64,000 nt of DNA from Hydrogenophaga sp. A37 (GTDB lineage Bacteria; Pseudomonadota; Gammaproteobacteria; Burkholderiales; Burkholderiaceae_C). The notes below the pieces were generated by a model. It saw nothing but the letters and a program-made list of their open reading frames with translations, was not told the origin of the DNA and searched no databases. Location: positions 121,592 to 185,591 of the forward strand of contig NZ_MUNZ01000188.1 in NCBI RefSeq assembly GCF_002001205.1, read 5' to 3'. Below are positions 26,392 to 33,940 of this stretch, piece by piece. A program made the position numbers and the translations under genes. Each line of letters starts with the position of its first letter. The first letter of the stretch is position 1.

Positions 26392-26886
26392 TCAGGCGGT
26401 CGCCACGGCCTTGTTCTTGAGGTAGTCCTCGGGTTTCAGGCCGAGCTGCTCGCACACGGCCTTGTCCTCGGCCGAGAGCGCTGCGGTCAGCGCGCCAACC
26501 ACAGGCGGTTGGCCGTTGGTCTGCAGGCCAGACAGCGCGGTAGACAGCGGCTTGGCGTCTTTCAGGAACGCCTTGAGCGCCGCCAGCGGCTGCGCCTTCC
26601 AGTAGTCGGCATTGACCGGCAGGATGCGGGCGTCGGCCAGCGCGGCGGTCATCAGCACGGTGTGCTCGGTGGTCTCGGTCTGCGCGCTCAGCGCGGCCAA
26701 CTGGTCAGCCACCTTCTTGTGCTCGGCGAGCGGGATGTGCTGCGAGGGATCGAACTGCTTGCCGCGCAGATCGACGATCAGCGCGTCTTTCGAAGCGACT
26801 TGGCTTTGCAGCGCAGCCAGCGCAGTGAGGCCCGCCTCTTCGGAGGCGACAGCAGAGAGGCCAAGCGCGGCCAGCAAAAGTTTCAT
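26392..26886 (-). CDS. Z: Internal scaffold protein (Mu gpZ-like) from an in-frame start
   Basis: An in-frame ATG at 26886 inside the protease gene is preceded by AGGAG at eight bases. It would make a 164-residue helical, Gln/Ala-rich protein (MKLLLAALGLSAVASEEAG...). Mu makes its scaffold Z from the 3' part of gene I in the same way. Both the start signal and the protein pattern support a separate product. Confidence 0.7.
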   Translation of the reverse strand: MKLLLAALGLSAVASEEAGLTALAALQSQVASKDALIVDLRGKQFDPSQHIPLAEHKKVADQLAALSAQTETTEHTVLMTAALADARILPVNADYWKAQPLAALKAFLKDAKPLSTALSGLQTNGQPPVVGALTAALSAEDKAVCEQLGLKPEDYLKNKAVATA

Positions 26887-27540
26887 GGGATGCTCCTGAG
26901 GGTTGCCCGTCTCGGGCGGGGTTGAAAACTGGGCGGCCATGGCACTGAGCTGCGCCTGCAACTCGGGAAGCGCGTCGGTGTTGAGGCCAGGGGTGTTTGT
27001 GATGGCGACGTGCAGCAGCGCCAGCACGTCGCCGGTGTCCGGGTCGAACGGGAACACCGGGGAGATGTAGCGGTACTCGCTCTTGGCCACCATGGCGGCG
27101 GCGCTGGCGGTCCACTCGATATCGGCATACAGACCGGGGCCATCAGGCGCCCCGGTTGTGAGGTAGGTGAGCCCCACGATCCAAGCCGCAGCGGGGTTGG
27201 GCAGGCCATCGACCACGGCGCGCAGCGTGCGGTGCTCGTAGTCGATCAACATCTTTTGCTTGTTCACCTGGAACGCACGCACCAAGCGCCCGCCCAGCGT
27301 GGCGTTCAACCGCCACACCTTGGTGTTGCTGCCCTCCATGTTGCCGGGCCGGCCATCGACCGACGCAAACTCACCCTCGGGCAGCAGCTTGATGCGCTTG
27401 GGAGCACCAGCACCGGCAGCGCCATCCAGCGCAGCCAGCTCGACAGTCATGCAGCCGCCAACCAAGGCAGCGGTCAGGGCGTGGGTTACATGGCCGGCTC
27501 CAGCGGTGAGTACAGCGACGAGAGGGTGTGCTTTCGACAT
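26392..27540 (-). CDS. I: Phage prohead protease with internal scaffold (Mu gpI/Z-like)
   Basis: A 382-residue protein matching Mu gpI: a protease N-terminal half (MLIDYEHRT gives the likely catalytic histidine region; KSEYRYISPVFPFDPDTG is the conserved block) joined to a helical scaffold C-terminal half. It processes the scaffold during prohead maturation. It is the first gene after the third late motif. An internal, well-placed start produces the scaffold alone (26392-26886). Confidence 0.88.
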   Translation of the reverse strand: MSKAHPLVAVLTAGAGHVTHALTAALVGGCMTVELAALDGAAGAGAPKRIKLLPEGEFASVDGRPGNMEGSNTKVWRLNATLGGRLVRAFQVNKQKMLIDYEHRTLRAVVDGLPNPAAAWIVGLTYLTTGAPDGPGLYADIEWTASAAAMVAKSEYRYISPVFPFDPDTGDVLALLHVAITNTPGLNTDALPELQAQLSAMAAQFSTPPETGNPQEHPMKLLLAALGLSAVASEEAGLTALAALQSQVASKDALIVDLRGKQFDPSQHIPLAEHKKVADQLAALSAQTETTEHTVLMTAALADARILPVNADYWKAQPLAALKAFLKDAKPLSTALSGLQTNGQPPVVGALTAALSAEDKAVCEQLGLKPEDYLKNKAVATA

Positions 27541-27573
27541 GCCCGCCAGTCTGCTCAGGCGAGCAGCGGGGCG

Positions 27574-27593
27574 ACATTAAAACGGTTTATTGA
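27574..27593 (-). promoter_or_regulatory. Late promoter motif, copy 3 (protease-capsid-fibre operon)
   Basis: Identical to copies 1 and 2 over 20 bases and pointing toward the protease gene, whose start codon lies 34 bases downstream. The remaining 160 bp up to the lysogenic-operon gene (27594-27755) show no gene I can support. Confidence 0.75.
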
Positions 27594-27755
27594 TTGATCG
27601 CAGCAAGCAGACCCAACTTGCACCGAATCGCAAACCATCCCTGCAGCAGCGACCGCAGGGCAAGCCCACCCCCTCGAAACCCGCACAAACGCATCAGAAG
27701 CCGGTCCAGGCTGGGCCAAGCCGTGGCGGCGATACGTGGGGGGCGAGACGGCCCG

Positions 27756-28295
27756 TCAGCGGCCCATTTCCGACTTGGGGTCAACAAGCGAAAACTGCTG
27801 ATCTGCCACGCGAGCAACTGCGGCTTCCAGCTCAAAGAAGCTCCTGGTCCAATTGCGTGTCAACTCCATGCGGGCGTCGGAATCACTGTTGTGCCCCGCA
27901 CGTGACTCAAGGCTTGCGCTGGCTTCATAGAACCTTTTGGCAACGTCTCTGAGTTCAGGCAGTCCTGTGAGCGCAACCGAGTAGGCGCGTGCAGCCGCTT
28001 CAAACACACCGTCTCGTGCCTTCGGCAGCGGCGATTCATCAGCCTGGCGTCCAATCAGGAGAAGGTCTATCGTTCGCACCCGCACTTCCAGAGCGCAATT
28101 CCACAGCTCACGTAAACGCTGATCGCGAAGCTCCGCAAGTCGCCTGGTCTCTTCTCTGCGCCATTTCAGATCCTCTTGTTGTTCCGCATGTCTTAGTTGT
28201 GCGGACACAGTTTTGGATGTCCATATTTGACCCAGAAGAACACCCAGGACCGCCGAACTGGAACCGATGAACGCCGACCACAACAGCTCACTCAT
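27756..28295 (-). CDS. Membrane-anchored coiled-coil protein of the lysogenic operon
   Basis: A 179-residue protein starting MSELLWSAFIGSSSAVLGVLL, one N-terminal membrane segment, followed by a highly charged helical region (EEDLKWRREETRRLAELRDQ-like). Its start overlaps the nuclease stop by eight bases. As the last of three small genes behind the repressor it is likely expressed in the lysogen. No family is recognised; superinfection exclusion is possible but unproven. Confidence 0.65.
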   Translation of the reverse strand: MSELLWSAFIGSSSAVLGVLLGQIWTSKTVSAQLRHAEQQEDLKWRREETRRLAELRDQRLRELWNCALEVRVRTIDLLLIGRQADESPLPKARDGVFEAAARAYSVALTGLPELRDVAKRFYEASASLESRAGHNSDSDARMELTRNWTRSFFELEAAVARVADQQFSLVDPKSEMGR

Positions 28296-28770
28296 TGCCC
28301 CGCCCCTTTGCCTTATCAGACCTGAACTCCCATGGCGCCCACGGGCTCGGGTCGCGCCACAAACCAACACCCGCACCGCGCGCCTGGCTCTCAAGCTCAG
28401 CAATCCGCGCATCCGTCAGGTACTTCGTGAACGCCCAGGCCAGCCCGCGCCGCACCTGCTCGGCATTGGCATCCACTCCATCACAGAACACCCGCCCAAG
28501 CGTGCGACCGTACTTGTCCTGGCTCGCAGACTCCACACGCGCAGGCTGTTTCAGGCACAGCTCGACCAAGCTGCGCCGCGCCACCTGGTTGTAGGGCTGG
28601 CCGCGCTCGGGAGCGTCAATCTCTGTGAGTCGAACACGCACCAGCTCACCACCATCAACCGCGAGCGTCAGCGTGTCGCCATCGGCCACGCGGACAACGG
28701 CTCCGTTCAGCACATCATCAGCATGTGCCGCAGCGCAGATCAACGCCAAAGCCAGCGCCAGCAGGCGCAT
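28288..28770 (-). CDS. Secreted thermonuclease (staphylococcal nuclease family)
   Basis: A 160-residue protein with a cleavable signal peptide (MRLLALALALICAAAHA) and a complete SNase domain. VADGDTLTL holds a metal-binding Asp, VRLTEIDAPE holds the catalytic Arg, Asp and Glu, and DKYGRTLGRV holds the second catalytic Arg. It should be exported to the periplasm and degrade DNA or RNA there. The ATG at 28770 overlaps the lipoprotein stop (ATGA); the GTG one codon upstream is less likely. Its place in the repressor operon suggests expression during lysogeny. Confidence 0.85.
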   Translation of the reverse strand: MRLLALALALICAAAHADDVLNGAVVRVADGDTLTLAVDGGELVRVRLTEIDAPERGQPYNQVARRSLVELCLKQPARVESASQDKYGRTLGRVFCDGVDANAEQVRRGLAWAFTKYLTDARIAELESQARGAGVGLWRDPSPWAPWEFRSDKAKGRGNE

Positions 28771-29159
28771 CACAGCTGACCAGGCACTGCGCGAACAGCC
28801 AGCACGGTTGCACCAGCGGGGTCAACATCACATTGATAGACCATGTGTACGTTCGCGCCGAAATCATTCTGAAACTGAGCCTGGTCACCGATCAAAGTGA
28901 CAGACGACTTGTTCCCGTTTGTCCAAGTGGCGCGGCTGAACCTTTGCTGGAGCAGTTGGGCATTCCACTTGACATCATTCTTCGATAGCCGCTCAACGGC
29001 ATCGCCACACATCAGCCCGACCTCAGCGCTTGTGGTCAACACCTGACCAATGCAGTTGATGTCTGCCTTGCACTGAGCATCGGCCTCACTCGATTGCTTT
29101 TCACTCTGGCCGCATGCCACCAGCAACGAAGCCAAAAGAACGGGTTGTAAACGCATCAT
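28770..29159 (-). CDS. Cysteine-containing lipoprotein of the lysogenic operon
   Basis: A 129-residue protein with lipoprotein signal MMRLQPVLLASLLVACGQ (lipobox LVAC). The mature part has four further cysteines likely to form disulfides. GAGGAG lies upstream of the ATG at 29159, which starts only 10 bases after the repressor stop codon, so the two should share a transcript. Prophage lipoproteins often block DNA entry of related phages; that role is inference here. Confidence 0.7.
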   Translation of the reverse strand: MMRLQPVLLASLLVACGQSEKQSSEADAQCKADINCIGQVLTTSAEVGLMCGDAVERLSKNDVKWNAQLLQQRFSRATWTNGNKSSVTLIGDQAQFQNDFGANVHMVYQCDVDPAGATVLAVRAVPGQL

Positions 29160-29169
29160 CAAAGTCTCC

Positions 29170-30015
29170 TCAAATTTTCCGACCGTGCCACACCACGCGC
29201 CCCACCAACAGCAGCCGGTCAAGCTCTGATCCGCTGATAGTCTCGCTGCTGTATTTAGGGTTGTCACTCATCACCTCCACTGAGCCCGACAGTTTGATGC
29301 GCAAGCGCTTCACCAACAGCGCACCAGCCAGGTTGATCACGTAGATGCCCTCGCTCTTCGCACCGCCGTTGCGCGTATCCAGCAGCAGCAGGTCACCGCT
29401 CTCGATGGTGGGACTCATCGAGTCGCCGCGCGCGTCGATCAATGCCAGGTGAGTTGGATCAACGCCTAGCGACTGTGCAATCCAAGTTCGCCGAAACGCG
29501 AGGTGATCAACCACCGACTCGTCAGTGATCACCGCACCATGCCCCGCCGAAGCGGTCACAGCATGACGCGGAACCTTCACATAGTCCGAATCAAGCTCTC
29601 CGTCTCGAATTGAGTCGAGGAACGACCCAAGCGCCTTGTCGAGTGCGTTGGTGTCGCTTCTTGCGGCCGCGAGGTAAAGCTGCTGGGTGAACTCCACGGT
29701 TCGCGGATCAATCACACCTCGGCTAGTCAGCATTTCCGTTGCGTGCCGAAGCGCAGGCAACGGCGCATTCTCGCCAGACAGAAGGGCCTGCTCTTCGCGC
29801 GTCAACCGATGAGCCCCTTTCCCGTCGAGCAACCAAACCTCACGCCATCCGTGCTTCTGCTGGATCGCGCGCGCCTCTTCAGGCTTAAGCCGAGCAACCC
29901 GGCCACCCAGCATGTTCTTGAGACGGTCCAGATCAAGGCCCACCGAGGCCGCGAACGCCGCTTGTGTGCGCTCCCCACTTTCAGCGAACACCTTCGCCAT
30001 GCGCTCTTTCAACAT
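29170..30015 (-). CDS. Phage repressor, S24/LexA-like
   Basis: A 281-residue repressor. An N-terminal helix-turn-helix (QAAFAASVGLDLDRLKNMLGG) is followed by a C-terminal S24 peptidase-like domain with DARGDSMSPTIESGDLLLLD (catalytic Ser in GDSM) and GIYVINLAGALLVKRL (catalytic Lys). Self-cleavage after the SOS response is therefore plausible; a clear Ala-Gly site lies at TASAGHG upstream of the domain. This differs from the Mu c repressor, which is ClpXP-controlled. It is divergent from ner across an operator region. Confidence 0.85.
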   Translation of the reverse strand: MLKERMAKVFAESGERTQAAFAASVGLDLDRLKNMLGGRVARLKPEEARAIQQKHGWREVWLLDGKGAHRLTREEQALLSGENAPLPALRHATEMLTSRGVIDPRTVEFTQQLYLAAARSDTNALDKALGSFLDSIRDGELDSDYVKVPRHAVTASAGHGAVITDESVVDHLAFRRTWIAQSLGVDPTHLALIDARGDSMSPTIESGDLLLLDTRNGGAKSEGIYVINLAGALLVKRLRIKLSGSVEVMSDNPKYSSETISGSELDRLLLVGRVVWHGRKI

Positions 30016-30030
30016 TTTTTTGCCCCTTGC

Positions 30031-30065
30031 TTGATATGCGCGTAAATCGCGCGTAAACTACGCGC
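30031..30065. promoter_or_regulatory. Early promoter and repressor/Ner operator region
   Basis: GCGCGTAAA is repeated 11 bp apart (30038-30046 and 30049-30057), about one helix turn. The second copy is half of a perfect dyad GCGCGTA-AAC-TACGCGC (30049-30065). A rightward promoter fits over it: TTGATA (30031-30036) and TAAACT (30054-30059) with 17-bp spacing. Repressor or Ner binding here would silence the early genes. Confidence 0.65.
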
Positions 30066-30097
30066 AGTTTTGAAACCCCTTGAAAGAGGCCTATTCC

Positions 30098-30337
30098 ATG
30101 AAACCAGAAGAGATTAAAGCAGCAATCGTGCGTGCTGGAACCTCCCAGGTCGCGATTGCTACTCACTTGGGGGTAACGCCACAAAGCGTGGGTCGCGTGA
30201 TCAAGAAGACCATGCGATCCGAGCGCATTGAGCGCGAGCTTGAGAAGCTCACAGGTGGCCCGATCCACGCCAAAAAGAGCAAGGTCGGCAGGCCTCGTGC
30301 CACCTGGAACGGCGCTGCCAAAGGAGTCAGCGCGTGA
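30098..30337 (+). CDS. ner: Ner-like DNA-binding regulator
   Basis: A 79-residue protein with a single helix-turn-helix (SQVAIATHLGVTPQSVGRVIKK) close to Mu Ner and the Nlp family. Ner dampens early and repressor transcription during lytic growth. I chose ATG 30098; an in-frame codon 18 bases upstream lacks a ribosome binding site. First gene of the rightward early operon. Confidence 0.82.
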   Translation: MKPEEIKAAIVRAGTSQVAIATHLGVTPQSVGRVIKKTMRSERIERELEKLTGGPIHAKKSKVGRPRATWNGAAKGVSA

Positions 30338-30603
30338 TGCCCAACACCCAAACCATCGCTGTTGGCATCGGCCCTCTCGGGTACGCCATTCGACCGCTGC
30401 GTGCTCCATCGCTGCCCAAGACAACTGCGGAGGTCAAGGCCCAGTTCCACGCGGAAGGCAAGGCCATCGGTGACTGGGCGGATCAACACGGCTTCAGGCG
30501 CAGTGATGTGTACCGAGTGCTCAACGGCTTCTCGGCCATGAAGCGCGGCCTCCCTCATCAGATCGCCATCGCACTTGGACTCAAACCGGGAGCGATCCAA
30601 TGA
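30337..30603 (+). CDS. Small phage DNA-binding protein
   Basis: An 88-residue protein whose C-terminal half is a helix-turn-helix of a type common early in Mu-like phages: AIGDWADQHGFRRSDVYRVL followed by HQIAIALGLK. Its ATG overlaps the ner stop by one base (TGATG) with AAGGAG at 30321-30326. Role unknown; probably an early regulator. Confidence 0.7.
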   Translation: MPNTQTIAVGIGPLGYAIRPLRAPSLPKTTAEVKAQFHAEGKAIGDWADQHGFRRSDVYRVLNGFSAMKRGLPHQIAIALGLKPGAIQ

Positions 30604-30818
30604 CCATCGATCACCTCACACACCTGCTCGACAAGAAGGTGCCCGACATGTCGAACGGCCTTCGCATCGAAACGCACTACGGCGAGATCGACATCCCGGC
30701 AGGCAACCTGGCTGAGCGCATGAAAGACCTCGTCGCCCAGCACTTCACGCTGGAGTTGATGCGCGCCGAAGAAATCCAGCGCCAGCGCCTGGCAGCAGAA
30801 GGGAGCGCAGCAGCATGA
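30600..30818 (+). CDS. Hypothetical early protein
   Basis: A 72-residue protein, MTIDHLTHLLDKK..., helical in its C-terminal half. It overlaps both neighbours by four bases (ATGA). Nothing in it identifies a function; the tight coupling supports it as a real gene. Confidence 0.6.
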   Translation: MTIDHLTHLLDKKVPDMSNGLRIETHYGEIDIPAGNLAERMKDLVAQHFTLELMRAEEIQRQRLAAEGSAAA

Positions 30819-31117
30819 GCACTGACTACACCAACGAGTCGCAACAACGAATCCTGAAGGTCGTGCTGGCCCTGTTCAGCGACGTGGTGCAAGGCGTCTC
30901 GCCCAGCGCCCTGGCCCGTGCTGTCGATGCCGACGCACCAAAGATCACCCGCGACCTGGACAACCTGCGCACCGCAGGCCTTGCCGAGCGCGACGAGACC
31001 ACCGGCCTCTGGCGCCTGACCCCGCGCTTGCCCCAGCAAGCCGTGAAGGTGTTCGCCGCCATCGACACCGCCCAGCGCCGGGTAGACGAGGCCCGCCAGC
31101 GGTTCACCCGCACCTGA
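30815..31117 (+). CDS. IclR-type winged-helix protein
   Basis: A 100-residue protein that is essentially one winged helix: RILKVVLALFSDVVQGVSPSALARAVDADAPKITRDLDNLRTAGL matches IclR-type DNA-binding domains. There is no effector domain. Such small proteins recur in the early region of transposable phages; the target is unknown. Confidence 0.72.
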   Translation: MSTDYTNESQQRILKVVLALFSDVVQGVSPSALARAVDADAPKITRDLDNLRTAGLAERDETTGLWRLTPRLPQQAVKVFAAIDTAQRRVDEARQRFTRT

Positions 31118-31137
31118 CACCGCCCGAAACCGCTTTT

Positions 31138-31165
31138 TCAAATGCGGTGTTGACGCCGCATTTGA
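31138..31165 (+). repeat. 10-bp inverted repeat upstream of the DUF3102 gene
   Basis: TCAAATGCGG (31138-31147) and CCGCATTTGA (31156-31165) form perfect arms around an 8-base spacer. Twenty-two bases of this element (31144-31165) recur in inverted orientation at 31581-31602 inside the downstream gene. It lies just before the gene's ribosome binding site and may be a binding site or a stem-loop. Confidence 0.65.
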
Positions 31166-31199
31166 CCCCACCCAACCACAACCCCGAAGAGGAACCTGA

Positions 31200-32147
31200 A
31201 TGGCACGCACCCCGAAAACCACCGAAGTGATCGACCTGACAGACAAGCAGATCGACACCGGAAAGATGACCAACGCCATGGGCGCGATGCGGTCGCAGGA
31301 GCTGGCAGTGATCGAAGCCGACGCCCAGCTCAACACCAGGGTTCGCGCGGTCGCTGAGATGGTCGGTTACGTGCTGCCCGGCGAGGCGGTAGACGCCGAC
31401 CTGATCCAGCGCGACATCAGCGCCAACATGCGCCGCAGTATCGAAGCCTGCCTGGAGGTGGGCCGGGGCCTGGTGGTGCTGCGCGAAGCCTGCCCCCACG
31501 GGCAGTTCACCGCCCGCCTGGACGTGCTCGGCATCGAAGCCCGGGTGGCTCAGCGCTTCATGTCCTCGGCCCGGCGTTTTTCAAATGCGGCGTCAACACC
31601 GCTTTTGAAAGCCATCGGCAACCAGACCAAGCTGTTCGAGATGCTTGTGCTGGACGATGAGGAGATCGAGGAGCTGGCGCTGACCGGCCAGACCGGTGAG
31701 CTAAGTCTTGACGACGTGGCGGTTATGTCGGTCAAGGAACTGCGCTCGGCCCTGCGCGAGCTGCGCGCAGAGCACGACAGTGCCGAGCAAGTGCGCGGTG
31801 ATCTGCGCAAGAAGATCGACAAGCTGGAGCGCGACTCCAAGCGCATCAAGACCGAAGGCCCTGACGAAGCCCTGATCGCCCTGTCCAAGGAAGCGCAGGG
31901 CCATGCCTCCGACGCACTGGGCGCGATCCGAGGCGCCGTCAGCGACAGCCTCCGCGCCTTGGCGAAGCACTACATCGAGCACGGTGGTGAGCCCATCCTG
32001 CTCACGATGGCCGGCATGGTCGGGCAGCTGCAGGCGGAGCTCAACGCCATCCGCGCCGATCTGCACATCCCGGACATCAGCACCGCCGCTGACGTCAAGC
32101 TCGCCGGTGAAGTCGCCCAGTGGGCTGGCACCCCCAAAGCCGCCTGA
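31200..32147 (+). CDS. DUF3102 family phage protein
   Basis: A 315-residue protein. The N-terminal half matches the DUF3102 family (RRSIEACLEVGRGLVVLREACPHGQF, ARVAQRFMSSARRFSN). A coiled coil follows around residues 180-220 (ELRAEHDSAEQVRGDLRKKIDKLERD). It is found ahead of the transposase in B3-type transposable phages and on plasmids, with a possible ParB-like or replication-accessory role. Its coding region contains an inverted copy of the upstream repeat. Confidence 0.75.
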   Translation: MARTPKTTEVIDLTDKQIDTGKMTNAMGAMRSQELAVIEADAQLNTRVRAVAEMVGYVLPGEAVDADLIQRDISANMRRSIEACLEVGRGLVVLREACPHGQFTARLDVLGIEARVAQRFMSSARRFSNAASTPLLKAIGNQTKLFEMLVLDDEEIEELALTGQTGELSLDDVAVMSVKELRSALRELRAEHDSAEQVRGDLRKKIDKLERDSKRIKTEGPDEALIALSKEAQGHASDALGAIRGAVSDSLRALAKHYIEHGGEPILLTMAGMVGQLQAELNAIRADLHIPDISTAADVKLAGEVAQWAGTPKAA

Positions 32148-32155
32148 GTCGAGCC

Positions 32156-33940
32156 ATGCCACCCAGCTACAGCCCCTACGTGACCCAGCGCGTTCTTGCG
32201 CTGTCCACCGCCCTGCAGACCGCCGAACGCGGCCAGGCCGGTGGGCTGGTGCGGGAGTGCGCGGCTGAGCTGGCCCTGTCAGTCCCAACCGTCTACCGGA
32301 TCATGGATCAAGTCACTCTCAAGACCCAGCGCAAACAGCGCAGCGACGCGGGCACGGTGAGCCTGTCGCGGCAGGAAGCCGTGGACATCTCGGCTTACCT
32401 GATGAGCAGCTTGCGCAAGGGCAACAAGCGTCTGCTGTCCATTGGCCAGGCGGTGGCCGAGCTGCGGGCCAACGGCATCGTGCGCGCCCAGCGGATTGAC
32501 GCCGCAAGCGGCGAGGTGATCCCGCTCAGCGAGAGCGCGATCAGTCGCGCGCTCAAGGGATACAAACTGCACCCCGACCAGCTGCTCCGGGCCGCACCAG
32601 GCAAGGAAATGCAGAGCCTGCACCCCAACCACGTCTGGCAGATCGACGCCTCGCTGTGCGTCCTCTACTACCTCAAGCCCACCGGCCCGCGCGACGCGGG
32701 TCTGCAGGTGATGGACCACGACAAGTTCTACAAGAACAAGCCGGCCAACCTGAAGGCGATTGAAGCGGACCGCGTGTGGCGTTACGCGGTCACCGATCAC
32801 AACAGTGGCGCGATCTTCGTGCACTACGTGATGGGCGCCGAGAGCGGCGCCAACCTGGCTGAGTCGTTCATCGCCGCCATCCAGCAGCGCGGTACCTCAC
32901 CATTCCACGGCGTGCCTTTCATCCTCATGATGGACATGGGCAGCGCCAACACCAGCGGCCTGTTCAAGCAGCTGGCCCGCCGCCTGCAGGTGGAGATCAT
33001 TGCCCACGCACCGGGCAACGCTCGTGCCACCGGCCAGGTGGAAAACGCGCACAACATCATCGAACGCTCGTTTGAGAGCGGCCTGCGCCTCACCCCGGTG
33101 CAAGACCTCGCGGGTCTCAACACGCTGGCACAACGCTGGATCGCATGGTTCAACGGCACGCAGGTTCACAGCCGCCACGGCAAGACCCGCTTCGATGCCT
33201 GGATGACCATCGCCGCCGAGCAGCTGCGCATTGCGCCATCGCCCGAGCTGTGCCGCCAGCTGGTGAACCACAAGCCCGAAAAGCGCAAGGTCAGCGTGAT
33301 GCTCACCGTGCAGTTCGGCGGTGCCGAATACGACGTGAGCAGCATCCCCGGCATCGTGGTGGGCGAGAGCGTGATGATGGCCATCAACCCCTACCAGGCC
33401 GACGCGGCCACGGTGGTCGAGGTCGGCGCGGACGGCAAGGAAGCGCTGCACAGCGTGCCCCTGGTGGCGCGCAATGAGGCAGGCTTCAGGGAAGACGCCA
33501 ACGTGATCGGCGAGGGCTACACCCGCCACGCCGACACCTTGGCAGACACCAATCGCAAGCTGGTCGAGCGCACCATCATGGACGCGCCCACCGACGAAGC
33601 GGCCGAGGCCGCGCGCAAGGCCAAGGCGCGGCCCTTCGGTGGCCGCATCGACCCGTACAAGGTGATCGACGACGCGCCAGAGCGCACCTTCCTGCCGCGC
33701 AAGGGCGAGGCCCTGGCCGTGCAGACCACCACCGCTGCAACGCCGGTACCGGCCCGCCAGCTCACCCACTTTGAAGCCGGCCAATGGCTCACCGCCAACG
33801 GCGTTCAGATGGGTCGCGAGGTGTACGAGAAGCTGCGCGCCTGGCACGCAGACGGCGTGCCCGAAGACCAGCTCGCCACCCTGAAAGACCGCCTCACTGT
33901 GCGGGCCGGTCTGCGCGTTGTTGCAGGGGGTTCGAAATGA
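32156..33940 (+). CDS. DDE transposase (MuA-like, B3 type)
   Basis: A 594-residue transposase. N-terminal helix-turn-helix units (about 1-60) recognise the phage ends. The rve/RNase H-like core has Asp164 (WQIDAS), Asp260 (MMDMGSAN) and Glu296 (GQVENAHN), a DDx35E triad, and a beta-barrel-like C-terminal domain follows (SVMLTVQFGGAEYDVSSIPG). It catalyses integration and replicative transposition. ATG 32156 was chosen because PSYSPYVTQRVLAL starts the conserved region; the preceding in-frame codons overlap DUF3102. Confidence 0.93.
   Translation: MPPSYSPYVTQRVLALSTALQTAERGQAGGLVRECAAELALSVPTVYRIMDQVTLKTQRKQRSDAGTVSLSRQEAVDISAYLMSSLRKGNKRLLSIGQAVAELRANGIVRAQRIDAASGEVIPLSESAISRALKGYKLHPDQLLRAAPGKEMQSLHPNHVWQIDASLCVLYYLKPTGPRDAGLQVMDHDKFYKNKPANLKAIEADRVWRYAVTDHNSGAIFVHYVMGAESGANLAESFIAAIQQRGTSPFHGVPFILMMDMGSANTSGLFKQLARRLQVEIIAHAPGNARATGQVENAHNIIERSFESGLRLTPVQDLAGLNTLAQRWIAWFNGTQVHSRHGKTRFDAWMTIAAEQLRIAPSPELCRQLVNHKPEKRKVSVMLTVQFGGAEYDVSSIPGIVVGESVMMAINPYQADAATVVEVGADGKEALHSVPLVARNEAGFREDANVIGEGYTRHADTLADTNRKLVERTIMDAPTDEAAEAARKAKARPFGGRIDPYKVIDDAPERTFLPRKGEALAVQTTTAATPVPARQLTHFEAGQWLTANGVQMGREVYEKLRAWHADGVPEDQLATLKDRLTVRAGLRVVAGGSK

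Noticed and set aside
27587..27835. An 82-codon minus-strand frame downstream of the lysogenic operon
   Set aside because: It overlaps the supported gene at 27756-28295 by 80 bp, has an atypical composition and covers the late motif.
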